NCBI GenBank assembly: GCA_000381585.1 | Contig: KB906735.1 | Span: 1-64,000, forward strand | Length of the DNA: 64,000 bases | From: Acidobacteriaceae bacterium KBS 83 | GTDB lineage: Bacteria > Acidobacteriota > Terriglobia > Terriglobales > Acidobacteriaceae | Direction: 5' to 3' | Shown: piece after piece, positions 35,897 through 45,658 of the stretch | Layout: the number at the start of each line of letters is the position of its first letter | How positions within the stretch are numbered: position 1 is the stretch's first letter | Position numbers and translations under genes: made by a program | Notes under the pieces: model-generated | Database searches by the model: none | What the model was told of the DNA's origin: nothing | Seen by the model: the letters and a program-made list of their open reading frames with translations, nothing else

Positions 35897-37285
35897 TCAC
35901 GCAAGAGGATCAATGAAATCTATCGACTGGGGATTGGCTCCAGCCGCTTCGCGTGCGTGGGCGTCAGCACCCTCGTGAACCTTTGCGGGAATTCCAACAG
36001 GCACTCTTTCAACTCGCCGTGAGAACAACGAACGACGCCAACTGCCTTTATCTTCTGAGGATTTCAACTCCTTCTTGTACTTATTCAACTCGAACCAACG
36101 TAGATAGTTGCGGACTACGCTGCCGATTGTCATTTCCAGTCCGGCGGCGAAGTTTTGCCTTCCCATACTCCGTTGTAACTCCGGGGATCGCAAAACGGTA
36201 ATCAATTGATTTGCCAAGCCAGCCGCATCTCCCACCTTATAGAAGCGGATCGACATGTCCTCATCTGCGCCCATGTCTCGGAAATCCTCAATGTCGGCTC
36301 CGACGATGGGAACTCCGTATTCGCATGCCTGATGTGCCGGGCCACTCGAGCCGGTCGCCGAGTCATAAGGCAGCACGAGAACTGACGTGGTCCGGAAGAG
36401 TTCGGGAATATCTTCCTCCGCAACGTATCCGCGAAAATCAATCGGCAGATGCGGGGGTTGTGCGTCGCGTATCGACTCCCAGTAGCCTGCCTTGGTATGG
36501 TGATTGGCTCCAGCCACAATCAGTCTCGCGTTTGGAATCTCTTTCAACACCATCGGGAAAGCTTCCATCAGCGTCTCAAGCCGTTTGTAAGTCCCCCAAT
36601 GTCCGATCGCCAGAATGCGATGTTCGGGATTGCCGCGCCTCGAAAAATCGGGAGGCTCGGGAGCGGAGGCGAAGGTACCATGTCTGCCCAGGAGAACATT
36701 TTGGACCGAATATTTATTGATCAGGATTTTGCGGTAGTTGGGTAGAAGCACAGAAACTGAGTTCGCCCTGAGCAAAGCCCGCGTCGTGACGTCTGTGCCC
36801 ATGCGAAACAGTTTCTCCCAGCGCACACCCGCAGCTGCGAAATCGACAATTTCAATTATGTGGTGCAAGGTGACATGCGTATAGAAGTTGCAAGCCCGGG
36901 TGATGGCAGGCGTAGAAAGGCCTGCGAAAGCGGCAATCGGATTCTCTGGCGTTGCAAAGCTAGAAAACACCAGGTTGAACCACACCACATCTGGCTTCAG
37001 CCTGCGAATGATATTCAAAAGCCGCACCGGTGTCGTAACGCTGCCGAACTTCCAGCAGCGGATCACTTTGAAACCGGGCAATTCCGGTTGCTCATTCGCC
37101 TTCAGCGTCTCCCCATTTGCATCGGTTGCAAATCCGTAATCATCCAGTTCATCCGCAAGAATGGTTAATTCAACATGGGGATTGCGCTGTAGTTCCCGTG
37201 CGATATGAAACGCATACTCGTTCAGCTGACGTCCACTCGGAGGAAAGGTCGCAACTAGGCAGATCTTCATAGGATCTCGCTTCAA
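35897..37285 (-). CDS. Glycosyltransferase family 4 (GT-B)
   Basis: This 462-residue protein has ICLVATFPPSGRQLNEYAFH, the GT4 donor-Rossmann half (RILAIGHWGTYKRLETLMEA, RLIVAGANHH) and PYDSATGSSGPAHQACEYGV with GADIEDFRDMG, the EX7E-like nucleotide-sugar site region. The start ATG overlaps the stop of the upstream TPR/barrel gene as ATGA, so the two are translationally coupled. An internal ATG at 37270 also fits. Coupling to an outer-membrane TPR protein suggests it builds the glycan that protein handles. Confidence 0.88.
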   Translation of the reverse strand: MKRDPMKICLVATFPPSGRQLNEYAFHIARELQRNPHVELTILADELDDYGFATDANGETLKANEQPELPGFKVIRCWKFGSVTTPVRLLNIIRRLKPDVVWFNLVFSSFATPENPIAAFAGLSTPAITRACNFYTHVTLHHIIEIVDFAAAGVRWEKLFRMGTDVTTRALLRANSVSVLLPNYRKILINKYSVQNVLLGRHGTFASAPEPPDFSRRGNPEHRILAIGHWGTYKRLETLMEAFPMVLKEIPNARLIVAGANHHTKAGYWESIRDAQPPHLPIDFRGYVAEEDIPELFRTTSVLVLPYDSATGSSGPAHQACEYGVPIVGADIEDFRDMGADEDMSIRFYKVGDAAGLANQLITVLRSPELQRSMGRQNFAAGLEMTIGSVVRNYLRWFELNKYKKELKSSEDKGSWRRSLFSRRVERVPVGIPAKVHEGADAHAREAAGANPQSIDFIDPLA

Positions 37286-40200
37286 AATAGGCTGATGCTG
37301 AAATAAGGCCGGAACTGCTGGCTGTTGTTACCCGGAAAATTGAAGAAGGACTCTTGTTGCATGCCCGCGGAGAAACGGATGGGATACTGCAGCGGAATCT
37401 CCTGACCCTCGTTGTTGAACCCGCGATGGAACGCCATCGCATATGAGACGGAAAAACCGTTTTGCACCGCGTCGTAGGCGTGGAAACCTCGCGTACTGCT
37501 GTACGCGGTCGATCCCTGCACCATCCAGTTCCGCGTCGGCCGGAATTGAACCGTGCCGCCCGGTACAAGAGCCTGCGCAATTCCGTAGCGAGTCTGCACA
37601 ATTCGCCAGGAGCGCAGATCTTCTACCACTGCCCTCACGTTCCACTTGTCCGAGAATCGCCGTTCTAACCCAACGTACGAGGACGTGTAAAAGTTCACGG
37701 TATTTTCCGGCTGGAACTGTTGATCGGCGGAGGCCCATCCTGTTACCAGCGCAGTTTTTCCCCACGGCTGCCCAACCCGGAAGTCCACGCCGCCAGCCAG
37801 TGTCCGCGAATGCAGGTCGGATTCGGTAAACGGACCCCTTTCGTATATGAAAAACCCGCTGACCGAAACCGCATCGAAAAAGGAACTGGTAGTCATATAC
37901 GTATAAAAGCGAAATAGATTCTGATCCAACGCTTTCGGCTGGATCGAATCCCGGCGAATTGTTCCCTGGACACCAGTATTGAAGCTCAGCATGTTCGTCC
38001 CCAGGTGAACCGTAGGATTCAATCCGAAATTCAGTGAATAATCCGTCGTGTCGCGATTCTGAATTGAGTTCACACTCGGTACGGATATGACTCCGCGGGC
38101 ATTTCTGACCTGAAAGAAGCCGGCCGCTGTTGGCAGGTAATTGAGATGCAGGTGGTAGGCGACGGCCCCCTGCGTCTGTAGCGAGGAACGGGGTGGTGGA
38201 AGCAGGGATGGTTCCGATTCGGGAACAGGGGTCGTAGTGTCGAGCTTTGAGTCGAGGACGTAGACCGTCGTCGGTTCGAAGATCCCGCTCACCGAAAAAT
38301 CGGAGAGCAGACTCACTCTTGGATGAATCCTCAGCCCCTCGTCTCCACCGGCCATCAGCATGCCCTGCTGAGCGGTCGGATCTTCGCCCGCGGCATCGGC
38401 AGCCTGTGCAAATGCAGTCAACGCCTGCGTGTTGTGGTGAAGCTGACGATCGACGTTGGCTTCTGCTAGCAGCAATCTGTAATCAGGATCGCTGTCCGCA
38501 TCCTGGCTGATGCCGGCGAGCTCGCCCTGAGCGCGGACCGTATCCCCAACCGCCATGTAATTATTCGCCATGCCGATCCGCACCGCAGTGTCGGAGGCGC
38601 CTACCGCACGTGCACGTTGAAGGTAAGTCTGCGAAAGATCGAAGTCATGGACACCTCGAAGGACATCGGCTGTTTGAACGAGTTGTTCGCCTGTGGCGGG
38701 CTCTGTGACGCCTGCTTCGGCCTCCATCATCGCCAGTGCGATCTGCCTTCTCGCGTCGTCGGCACGCCCTTCATGCACCATAATCTGGGCGATCGCCAGC
38801 CGGACGTCAATGCGGTCGCTATCTGGCATGGTGAGCGCCTTCCGGAAACGTTCCATCGCACCCGCCTGGTCGCCCAGCACGCTCAGAGCTGAGCCTGTGG
38901 ACAAGTAGATGGAAGACGGTCCCGAACCCGGCTTGTTGTGCTTCGGCTGCATGAGTTGTGCATTCTGCTCCGCCAGTTGCACATTTCGCAAGGTCTGCTC
39001 GCGATCTCCCAATTGGGCATAGGCGCGTGCCAGCAAAGCGTAAACATTGGCATCGGTCGGCGCGAGCTTTTGCGTGATCCCGAGTTCCTCAATCGAATCG
39101 TGGTAGAGACGAGCGGAATAGAGGACGCCCGCCAACGCAAGGTGCAGCGACGGATCATCCGGACTGAACTTCAAAGCCAGGCGATATTCGCTCGCAGCTT
39201 TCAGCGGCTGGCCCCGTTGCCCGTACGCGGTCCCGCGGATCAAGTGGATCTGCTCGGAATCGCCCAGAATCTTCTCTGCGAGCTGCGATTCTTTCAAAGC
39301 GAGCGATGACTTGCGCAGATCCAGGTTGGCATACGCCAGGCCGAGGTGGGCCTCGCCATTATTGGGATCGCGTTGGATGGCAGCTTCAAAGTCTGAGGCT
39401 GCGGCCTTTGACTCGCGAAGGTCGTGCAGCACGTAACCGCGGTTTACGTACGCCGTAACGACGTTCGGATCGCGCTCCAGCGCCTTGGTGAAATCCTGCC
39501 GCGCCTCTTCCAGTTCCCCATTGTGCTTATGCACATAGCCCGCAAAGAGTGGCAGATCCGGTTCCTTGGTCAGGACGTCGGTGTACTCCGAGGTCAGCTT
39601 CAGCAGTTCGTCGTAGCGCTGCAGATTGAGCAGGTCGTAGCCGAGGTAAACGACCACGTCCCGATCCTTGGGCAGCATCTTGATGACTTTCTCGCCGATC
39701 GCCGCGGATTGCTTATAGTCGCCCTTGAAGCTGAGGTATCGCTCCTCTTCGCGGAGCACCTGCGGATCCTGCTGCATCGCTTCGGTCGCGCGGCTCGCCC
39801 ACACTCCCGCCAGGTCCATCTTGTGGGCCTCAATCGCGGCATTCATGCCGCCGGCCACGATCGCGGCGTTCTTCGGAGCCAGCCGGTACGCCTTGCTGTA
39901 ATTCGTCTCCGCCTTGGCAAAGTCGTGACGAGCTGTGTACATGTCCCCCAATGCGGCGTACGGAACATAGAGCGTTGGATTCACTTCTGCTAGACGTCGG
40001 AAATACTTCTCCGCGTCCGCATCCCGGCCTGCTGTTCGCGAAGCGTATCCCAGCGAAGTGAGCGCGAACCGGTTTTTGGGGTCGATCTCAAGAATCTGGT
40101 TGTAAGCATTGATCGCTTCTTCTGTGCGCCCGAGCTTCATCAACAGGTCCCCATCGAGCTGCAGAGTGTTCGGATCCTTCGGGTTGATCGCAAGTGCTTC

Positions 40201-41535
40201 CTTTACATCGCGCCCTGCACCGTCAAGATCGTTGAGATGCATTTTGATGGACGCTCTGAGGCGTAAAAAGGGCAGACGGCCGGGTCCGCTCTCGTTGAGT
40301 GCGCTGATTTGCTTCTGGGCTATGTCCAGCTGCTCGCGGGCAGTATCGGTCTGCTTCAGGCCCTGGTAGAGCTCCATCAGATTCATGTGAATCTGAATTC
40401 CGTAAAGGGGACCCTCCGATGGATTTGCGGGCATATGCGCCAGCACTGCCTGGTATTCCTTTACCGCATCCTCGTCGCGATCCTGGAGCCGTGCAATCTC
40501 GCCCCGGATGGCATGCAACCGGTAGTGGTCGCGGTCCAGTTGCTCGGCGCGATTCAGGAAATGGTCGGCTTTATCGAGGGCACCCAGCGTCACCTGTGCC
40601 TGGGCCGCAGAAAGCTGCAAAACCAAATCCTTTGGCATGGCATTGGCAGCCTGCGCATACAGCCGGGCTGACTCTGCCGGCTTTCCCGCGAGCTGATAGG
40701 CGTAAGCGAGTTCCGCCATCACGTCGGGCCGTGGTTTGCGAATCGCCTTGAGTGCGGCAATCGCTTCCTCATAGTTTCCCGTTTCAAGGAAGAAGCCGGC
40801 CAGCGATCGCTGCACTTCGGGATTATCCGGGGAACGGTGCTTGGCCATCTCGAGGTAGCGATTGGCCTGATCAAACTGTTTGAGACGCTGGTAACACAGA
40901 GCCAGCAGAACCTCGGACCGCGTCGCTGGCTCCATCTGTTCCGCTCTCCGAAAATAATTGAGAGCGCCGGGATAATCGCCGCTGCGCATGAGCAGCTCAC
41001 CGAGCAGCAGTGAATCGTCGACACGCCGCGGATTCGCGGCGACGACCTGCCTCAGAAGAGCCACTGCCTCGGCCGTTTTGCCCATGACGCTATAAGTCTG
41101 GGCCAGCCCCGACACGCCGTCCACATTCGATGGCTTCAGACGCAGGCCGTGGTTGTAGGCGTCCACGGAGAGGGGGTACTGGTGGTTGAGCCGGGCCGCG
41201 TAGCCCAGCAGGATCCACAGCTGGGCGTCGTTGGGAGCCGCATTGGCCGCGCGCTGGGCGAGATTGACCGCAAGCGCATGGTTACCCTGCTTCAAGGCCT
41301 GTTCTGCCGCACGCGCGATACGGGCGTCTTGAATATTTGACCCCCAGCCCAGCGATTCGCTCTGCGAAGGCCCCTGACTGGGCTTCGCTTGACCCTTGCC
41401 GGGTTGCGACTTCGAGGACGGAGTGCCCTGCGAAGAGGCTTTTGGCGCAGCAGGCGGAGTCAGGTCATAGGTCTGGGCTGTCTGGGCTTGCAACGGGCAG
41501 CAAACCGCGAAGACGAGCAAAGAGATGTACCCCAT
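37282..41535 (-). CDS. Large TPR protein with C-terminal outer-membrane beta-barrel (BcsC/PgaA-like architecture)
   Basis: The start at 41535 puts a signal peptide first (MGYISLLVFAVCCPLQAQ) and gives 1417 residues. An upstream in-frame ATG at 41715 would add 60 residues with no signal. A K/S/Q/P-rich linker is followed by a very long run of TPRs (ALAVNLAQRAANAAPNDAQL, AYNQILEIDPKNRFALTSLG, FTKALERDPNVVTAYVNRGY). The last about 380 residues are alternating beta strands (VAYHLHLNYLPTAAGFFQV, TALVTGWASADQQFQPENTV) ending ...RPYFSISLF, a C-terminal Phe as in BAM substrates. TPR plus barrel is the plan of exopolysaccharide exporters BcsC, PgaA and AlgK/AlgE. The divergent promoter region has phased repeats. 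Confidence 0.85.
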   Translation of the reverse strand: MGYISLLVFAVCCPLQAQTAQTYDLTPPAAPKASSQGTPSSKSQPGKGQAKPSQGPSQSESLGWGSNIQDARIARAAEQALKQGNHALAVNLAQRAANAAPNDAQLWILLGYAARLNHQYPLSVDAYNHGLRLKPSNVDGVSGLAQTYSVMGKTAEAVALLRQVVAANPRRVDDSLLLGELLMRSGDYPGALNYFRRAEQMEPATRSEVLLALCYQRLKQFDQANRYLEMAKHRSPDNPEVQRSLAGFFLETGNYEEAIAALKAIRKPRPDVMAELAYAYQLAGKPAESARLYAQAANAMPKDLVLQLSAAQAQVTLGALDKADHFLNRAEQLDRDHYRLHAIRGEIARLQDRDEDAVKEYQAVLAHMPANPSEGPLYGIQIHMNLMELYQGLKQTDTAREQLDIAQKQISALNESGPGRLPFLRLRASIKMHLNDLDGAGRDVKEALAINPKDPNTLQLDGDLLMKLGRTEEAINAYNQILEIDPKNRFALTSLGYASRTAGRDADAEKYFRRLAEVNPTLYVPYAALGDMYTARHDFAKAETNYSKAYRLAPKNAAIVAGGMNAAIEAHKMDLAGVWASRATEAMQQDPQVLREEERYLSFKGDYKQSAAIGEKVIKMLPKDRDVVVYLGYDLLNLQRYDELLKLTSEYTDVLTKEPDLPLFAGYVHKHNGELEEARQDFTKALERDPNVVTAYVNRGYVLHDLRESKAAASDFEAAIQRDPNNGEAHLGLAYANLDLRKSSLALKESQLAEKILGDSEQIHLIRGTAYGQRGQPLKAASEYRLALKFSPDDPSLHLALAGVLYSARLYHDSIEELGITQKLAPTDANVYALLARAYAQLGDREQTLRNVQLAEQNAQLMQPKHNKPGSGPSSIYLSTGSALSVLGDQAGAMERFRKALTMPDSDRIDVRLAIAQIMVHEGRADDARRQIALAMMEAEAGVTEPATGEQLVQTADVLRGVHDFDLSQTYLQRARAVGASDTAVRIGMANNYMAVGDTVRAQGELAGISQDADSDPDYRLLLAEANVDRQLHHNTQALTAFAQAADAAGEDPTAQQGMLMAGGDEGLRIHPRVSLLSDFSVSGIFEPTTVYVLDSKLDTTTPVPESEPSLLPPPRSSLQTQGAVAYHLHLNYLPTAAGFFQVRNARGVISVPSVNSIQNRDTTDYSLNFGLNPTVHLGTNMLSFNTGVQGTIRRDSIQPKALDQNLFRFYTYMTTSSFFDAVSVSGFFIYERGPFTESDLHSRTLAGGVDFRVGQPWGKTALVTGWASADQQFQPENTVNFYTSSYVGLERRFSDKWNVRAVVEDLRSWRIVQTRYGIAQALVPGGTVQFRPTRNWMVQGSTAYSSTRGFHAYDAVQNGFSVSYAMAFHRGFNNEGQEIPLQYPIRFSAGMQQESFFNFPGNNSQQFRPYFSISLF

Positions 41536-41661
41536 CTTCAGGTATGCAGGTCTAAGGCTCAACGAGTCACCGGAAACTTCATCACAAATTAGAAAAGGCC
41601 CTTGAGAGGCTAATGATAAAGCCTGTTGCGGCCGGATTGCCGCGTTATGGGCCCATGCTGA

Positions 41662-41820
41662 ATCACGCAAGTGCATGCGAAGGTAATGAAAAGAAAATTC
41701 ATCCCTTGAGTGCACACAGAGTAACGCAAAGTATACGTGGAGTAACTGGCCAAAGTGGCAAGTAACGCAAGTGTACGCAAACGTAACTTCACGTCATGCA
41801 CAAGTAATGCAAGTTTGATC
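41662..41820. promoter_or_regulatory. Helically phased GTAA-type repeats in the divergent promoter region
   Basis: GTAA or related motifs start at 41683 (GTAATGAA), 41721 (GTAACGCAA), 41731 (GTATACG), 41742 (GTAACTGG), 41762 (GTAACGCAA), 41773 (GTACGCAA), 41783 (GTAAC), 41793 (GTCATGCA) and 41804 (GTAATGCAA). From 41721 on, steps are 10, 11, 20, 11, 10, 10 and 11 bp. The three best matches are 41 and 42 bp apart. This is a same-face array suited to cooperative binding by a regulator or to DNA bending, located between two divergent glycan operons. Confidence 0.6.
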
Positions 41821-41830
41821 TGCAGAATCA

Positions 41831-41846
41831 ATTGACCCGCGTCAAT
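41831..41846. promoter_or_regulatory. Palindrome ATTGAC-N4-GTCAAT (operator-like)
   Basis: This is a perfect 6-bp inverted repeat around CCGC, 70 bp before the membrane-protein start. It could be an operator or overlap a -35 element (TTGACC). No well-spaced -10 box is clear. Confidence 0.4.
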
Positions 41847-41916
41847 ATGAATCAATGTGAATTATAGTGGCGTCTTCAGGCATTTTTGTGCCTTGCGAGA
41901 GGGGACTTTGGAGAGA

Positions 41917-43659
41917 ATGGATTCTGTCGCCATGTCGAAGCGGCCCATACCGCTTAGCTTCATTCTGTTGGCGGCTGTCGTCGTGCACCTGCCACTTCTT
42001 CTTGCGAAGATGCCGCTGCACTCCTATGACGCGACATTTCATATTTTCTTCGCCTCCCACTACCTCCATCATTGGATGGATCCCTGGAATGTGAAGTGGT
42101 ATGCGGGATTTTCCCAGACCACGTACCCGCCGTTGCCCCAGCAATGGGTAGCCGTTCTCTCCCACGTATTCGGTCTCATAATGGCCTACATGGCTGTGCA
42201 GTTTGCCGCCATACTGCTTTTGGCGGTGGGAGTCTATCGCTTCTCGCGGCTATGGGTGAATGAACGTGCCGCCTCGTTCGCCTCGCTTGCGAGTGTATTT
42301 CTCGGCTCAGAAAGCTTTTTGGTTTATGGGGCCGGACAGCTATCCACCACATCTGCGGCACCCATCTATCTGAACGCCTTGCCTTATCTCTTCGATTGGG
42401 TACGGTACGGAAGATGGCGCTCTTTTCTGAAGGCCCTGGTGCTGTTCATGGCCGCGGCCGCGGCCCATCATGCCACCCTGATCTTTGGCTCCATGCTGTT
42501 TGCTGTGCCGGTTCTCGCCCTGGTCTTCCTCGATCGTAACGAGGGCGAGCCCATGTCCACCCCCACGTTTGTGGCACGCACCGCCACCATGGCGGTGGTG
42601 GGCGGTATCGCGATTGCCGTCGTGCTGCTGCCATTCTGGATCGCCCTGATCCACAATCCCGTCACGCAGGTGCCCATTCCGCATGCGAGCCGCGCCAACT
42701 TCGCCCTAAGCCCTGCATTGGGGATCAACTACTTCATCGTTCCCTACGGCGCGTTGATGCTCGTCCTGCCCTTCATTCTGTTCCGTGGCGCCGCCGTGCG
42801 TCGGCTCCGTCCTCTGCTTCTGGGCTTCTGGCTGACCTTCCTCATCGGCCTTGGCGGCACCACGCCGGTCGGCCACCTGCTCCTGGGCCGGGCCTATGAA
42901 GTGATCACCATGGAGCGCTTCACGTACTGGGCGACCCTGCTTTCGCTGCCATTTGTCGGCCTGCTGTCATCCGAGCTTGTTGATCGCTTCCGCATGCGCG
43001 CCGTGGTTGGATTGACCGTAGCAGCCGCTTTCACCTGTGGCCTCGGGGTGGCATGGATCATCTACAAACCAGCGGAAGATTCACAGTTCAGCGTGGATTC
43101 AGCCGCCGCCTGGCTTGATCGCGACGGTCACGATAAATATCGCTACTTCACCCTGGGATTCAGCAGCAAAATCTCGGAGCTGGCCACATACACCAACGCG
43201 GACAGCGTTGACGGGGAATGGAACTCCGGTCGTACGTTGCCGGAGCTGACCCAGCACGGCGGCGCTGCGCTTACGAAATCGAAATATTTCCAGAAGCAGG
43301 GTCTGGACGCGCTTCGCGCCATGCTGGCTCACGCCGACCATTACGGACTGAAATGGGTGCTGGTGAGGGATCCCTACTACGATCCGCTGTTGTCCTTCGT
43401 CGGCTACCGCCGTGTGGACACCCTTGAGAACAACACCATCACCATCTGGGGCAAGGACGGGATACCGCCCGCCGTCCCCGTAAACTCGGCGTACAGGCCG
43501 CCGCAGTGGCAAGGCCTGATGTGGGGCACACTTCCCTTCGGGAGCAGCCTGCTCGCGATCCTGGTTGTCTTCATCCCCGACAAACGCCGGCCCCGCGATG
43601 AGGAAGTCGAAGCTCCAACTCCAGCCGAAGAATTGGTACCGGGGAGGCTGGCTATATGA
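41917..43659 (+). CDS. Multi-pass membrane protein, GT-C-like (PTPS-related family)
   Basis: This 580-residue protein has about ten hydrophobic helices (ILLAAVVVHLPLLLA, AAILLLAVGVYRFSRL, ALVLFMAAAAAHHATLIFGS). The first outer loop reads LHSYDATFHIFFASHYLHHW, with D and H placed as in GT-C enzymes that use polyprenyl-phosphate sugars. TYPPLPQQWVAVLSHVFG matches the G.YP..Y block of the 6-pyruvoyl-tetrahydropterin-synthase-related membrane family (PF10131). A soluble periplasmic domain lies between about 390 and 530. ATG at 41917 follows GGAGAG closely; ATG at 41932 is possible. The next gene overlaps by 4 bp. I infer a periplasmic glycosyltransferase; the acceptor is unknown. Confidence 0.72.
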   Translation: MDSVAMSKRPIPLSFILLAAVVVHLPLLLAKMPLHSYDATFHIFFASHYLHHWMDPWNVKWYAGFSQTTYPPLPQQWVAVLSHVFGLIMAYMAVQFAAILLLAVGVYRFSRLWVNERAASFASLASVFLGSESFLVYGAGQLSTTSAAPIYLNALPYLFDWVRYGRWRSFLKALVLFMAAAAAHHATLIFGSMLFAVPVLALVFLDRNEGEPMSTPTFVARTATMAVVGGIAIAVVLLPFWIALIHNPVTQVPIPHASRANFALSPALGINYFIVPYGALMLVLPFILFRGAAVRRLRPLLLGFWLTFLIGLGGTTPVGHLLLGRAYEVITMERFTYWATLLSLPFVGLLSSELVDRFRMRAVVGLTVAAAFTCGLGVAWIIYKPAEDSQFSVDSAAAWLDRDGHDKYRYFTLGFSSKISELATYTNADSVDGEWNSGRTLPELTQHGGAALTKSKYFQKQGLDALRAMLAHADHYGLKWVLVRDPYYDPLLSFVGYRRVDTLENNTITIWGKDGIPPAVPVNSAYRPPQWQGLMWGTLPFGSSLLAILVVFIPDKRRPRDEEVEAPTPAEELVPGRLAI

Positions 43660-44789
43660 AGAGCGGACGCTGGCTTCCTATCATCATCGTCGTTGTCACA
43701 GCTCTACTGATTGCCATCAGCGTTCTGCACCCCAACCAGTCGGCTGCCGCTCTGGCGGATGCCGGGACAACCGGTCTGCTGCGCCCATCGACCACACCGG
43801 AGGCTGCGGTCGAGAACCTTGCGCGCGAGATCGGCCAGAGGCACTGGGGAAGCGCCTACTCCAGGCTCGCCAACAAGAGCGAATTCACAGAAGCGGACTT
43901 TCAGCGCGATCTAACCGGAACCTACATGAGCCTTCGCAGCTATGCGACGCTCGATCACTTCGAGGTGCGGCCCCAGCACGCCTCCCAGAATGATGCCCAG
44001 GAGCTGCTCAAATTGCACTGGTCAACCGTGGTTGGCACCTTTGAGGACACGAAGAGCCTGCATGTCGTAAAAAACGGGGATCGCTGGCAGGCGGAGTGGC
44101 CACTGGTAAAGGAACCCAGGGTGCCGCCCCAGGTGATTCCGGTCAATTACCTGCGATGGGACGTGATCTATCGCGGCGCCCAGGATGACTGGGGCGCACA
44201 GGATGTGGAATCGCCCCACGTACGTATTGTTGACATGCACCCGCTCGAGCGGGGAGACGGCGTGCTCATCATGGGTGAGCTTCTAAATGAAGACGTCGTG
44301 CCCGCATACGTATCCGTAAAGGCAACACTACTGGCAAAGAGCGGCGCAGCCATCGCGACAGAGGACAGCTTCGACAAGATCTCTCACCTTCTGCTGCCAA
44401 AGCAGGTCACGCCCTTTCTCATCTCTTTCCCTGGTGTTGAGTTGGCCCAGGTGGCGAGCGTGCGCATGGAACCATCCGCCTCACTGATCGCGGCTTCGGC
44501 GGACCCTGTGATCGCCATCGAGGACCAGAAATTGAATCCCGCACCGGGAGCATCTCTCACCGGAAAACTTGTTGATCAAAGCGGCCAGGTGGTGAATGTC
44601 GTCCACGTTCTGGGAACCTTCTACGATAAAAATGGCAAGCTGGTGTGGGTTGCGGATCACTATATGGATCGCGCCCTCTTGCCTCAGGTTCCAGCTTCGT
44701 TTACCATACCGATTCCCCCCGACATCGCAGGCCAGGTCAGCAGCGAACGCGCCGTTACGGCGATCTACAGCTCGGGTGGTTTCCAATGA
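43656..44789 (+). CDS. Membrane-anchored periplasmic protein, NTF2-like plus FxLYD-like domains
   Basis: This is a 377-residue protein with an N-terminal membrane anchor (LPIIIVVVTALLIAISVL). Residues 45-150 (EAAVENLAREIGQRHWGSAY, LKLHWSTVVGTFEDT, VVKNGDRWQAEWPL) look NTF2/SnoaL-like. Two beta domains follow (VLIMGELLNEDVVPAYVSVK, GKLVDQSGQVVNVVHVLGTF) with the G-x-L/V-x-N/D-x-S/T pattern of FxLYD domains. It overlaps the upstream gene by ATGA and the downstream gene by ATGA, so it is made stoichiometrically with them. Confidence 0.62.
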   Translation: MKSGRWLPIIIVVVTALLIAISVLHPNQSAAALADAGTTGLLRPSTTPEAAVENLAREIGQRHWGSAYSRLANKSEFTEADFQRDLTGTYMSLRSYATLDHFEVRPQHASQNDAQELLKLHWSTVVGTFEDTKSLHVVKNGDRWQAEWPLVKEPRVPPQVIPVNYLRWDVIYRGAQDDWGAQDVESPHVRIVDMHPLERGDGVLIMGELLNEDVVPAYVSVKATLLAKSGAAIATEDSFDKISHLLLPKQVTPFLISFPGVELAQVASVRMEPSASLIAASADPVIAIEDQKLNPAPGASLTGKLVDQSGQVVNVVHVLGTFYDKNGKLVWVADHYMDRALLPQVPASFTIPIPPDIAGQVSSERAVTAIYSSGGFQ

Positions 44790-45658
44790 GATTCCGGCAT
44801 TGGTGTCTGGTCGGCAGCCTGGCTTTCGCCACACTGTCGCCATGTCACGCCCAAAGCGCGAGCATTACCCTGCCTAAACAGGTGAAGGCCGGAAGCCCCT
44901 TTTCGATTCAAACGAGTGGCAGCGGCACAGCCGTCCTTTACATCGTCGGTTTCGGGCAGGTTCTACGCCGGGACCTACAGCTGGGCGATACGGCATCGTT
45001 TTCCGCCGAGGACATCCACGATGCCGGCCACTACGTTGCTGTCCTGGTCGGACAATCCTCAACCGACAACGGAGCCTTCGATGTCGTCCCCAGCAGTCCA
45101 CCGGCGAATCTGAGTTTCCTCGCCAAGCCATCTCGCCTTCCCGTCAGTTTGCATGATGGCATCAGCGGTGCGGTGTATGTCTTCGACGCTTACCAGAACT
45201 TAATCACTGCGCCAACGCCCGTATCTTTTCAATTATCCGGAGCGTCGGGAATCACGCAGACCCGCACAGTTGAAACACGTGAGGGGCGGGCGTGGATCCA
45301 AATGGACTCGGCGGCGAAAGAAGGCGCCGCTCATTTTGCAGTTCATGTCGGCGATATCTCGAGCACGCGCATCATACAGCAGGTGCCCGGAGACCCTTGC
45401 GCCTTGAGGATGAGCGCCCGGCCTTCAGGACAGAAAATCGAGCTACAGACCGAGCCCCTGCGGGACTGTAGCGGCAATGCAGTACCCGATGGAACGGTTG
45501 TCACTTTTACGGAAGCGTACGACGGCAAACAGACCACGGTGGATGTGCCTCTTAAACGCGGAATTGCCCAGGCGGAGTTGCCTGCCTACAACGGAGCGAA
45601 GATCTCCGCCGCAACCGGTGTCGTCTTAGGGAATGAAATCCACTGGGGTAAACAATAA
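44786..45658 (+). CDS. Exported protein with Ig-like (invasin-type) domains
   Basis: The start at 44786 overlaps the previous stop (ATGA) and gives 290 residues with a signal peptide (LVGSLAFATLSPCHAQ). Beta-rich units contain VYVFDAYQNLITAPTPVSFQ and NAVPDGTVVTFTEAYDGKQT. The latter is the G/D-x-x-V-P-D-G-T-x-V-T-F signature of bacterial Ig-like group 1 domains. No catalytic motif is seen. It is the third gene of the coupled operon and its stop overlaps the next ATG (TAATG). Confidence 0.66.
   Translation: MRFRHWCLVGSLAFATLSPCHAQSASITLPKQVKAGSPFSIQTSGSGTAVLYIVGFGQVLRRDLQLGDTASFSAEDIHDAGHYVAVLVGQSSTDNGAFDVVPSSPPANLSFLAKPSRLPVSLHDGISGAVYVFDAYQNLITAPTPVSFQLSGASGITQTRTVETREGRAWIQMDSAAKEGAAHFAVHVGDISSTRIIQQVPGDPCALRMSARPSGQKIELQTEPLRDCSGNAVPDGTVVTFTEAYDGKQTTVDVPLKRGIAQAELPAYNGAKISAATGVVLGNEIHWGKQ

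Noticed and set aside
40109-41024. Open frames inside the TPR/barrel gene in other frames
   Set aside because: TPR periodicity is continuous in the chosen frame; the alternatives have none.
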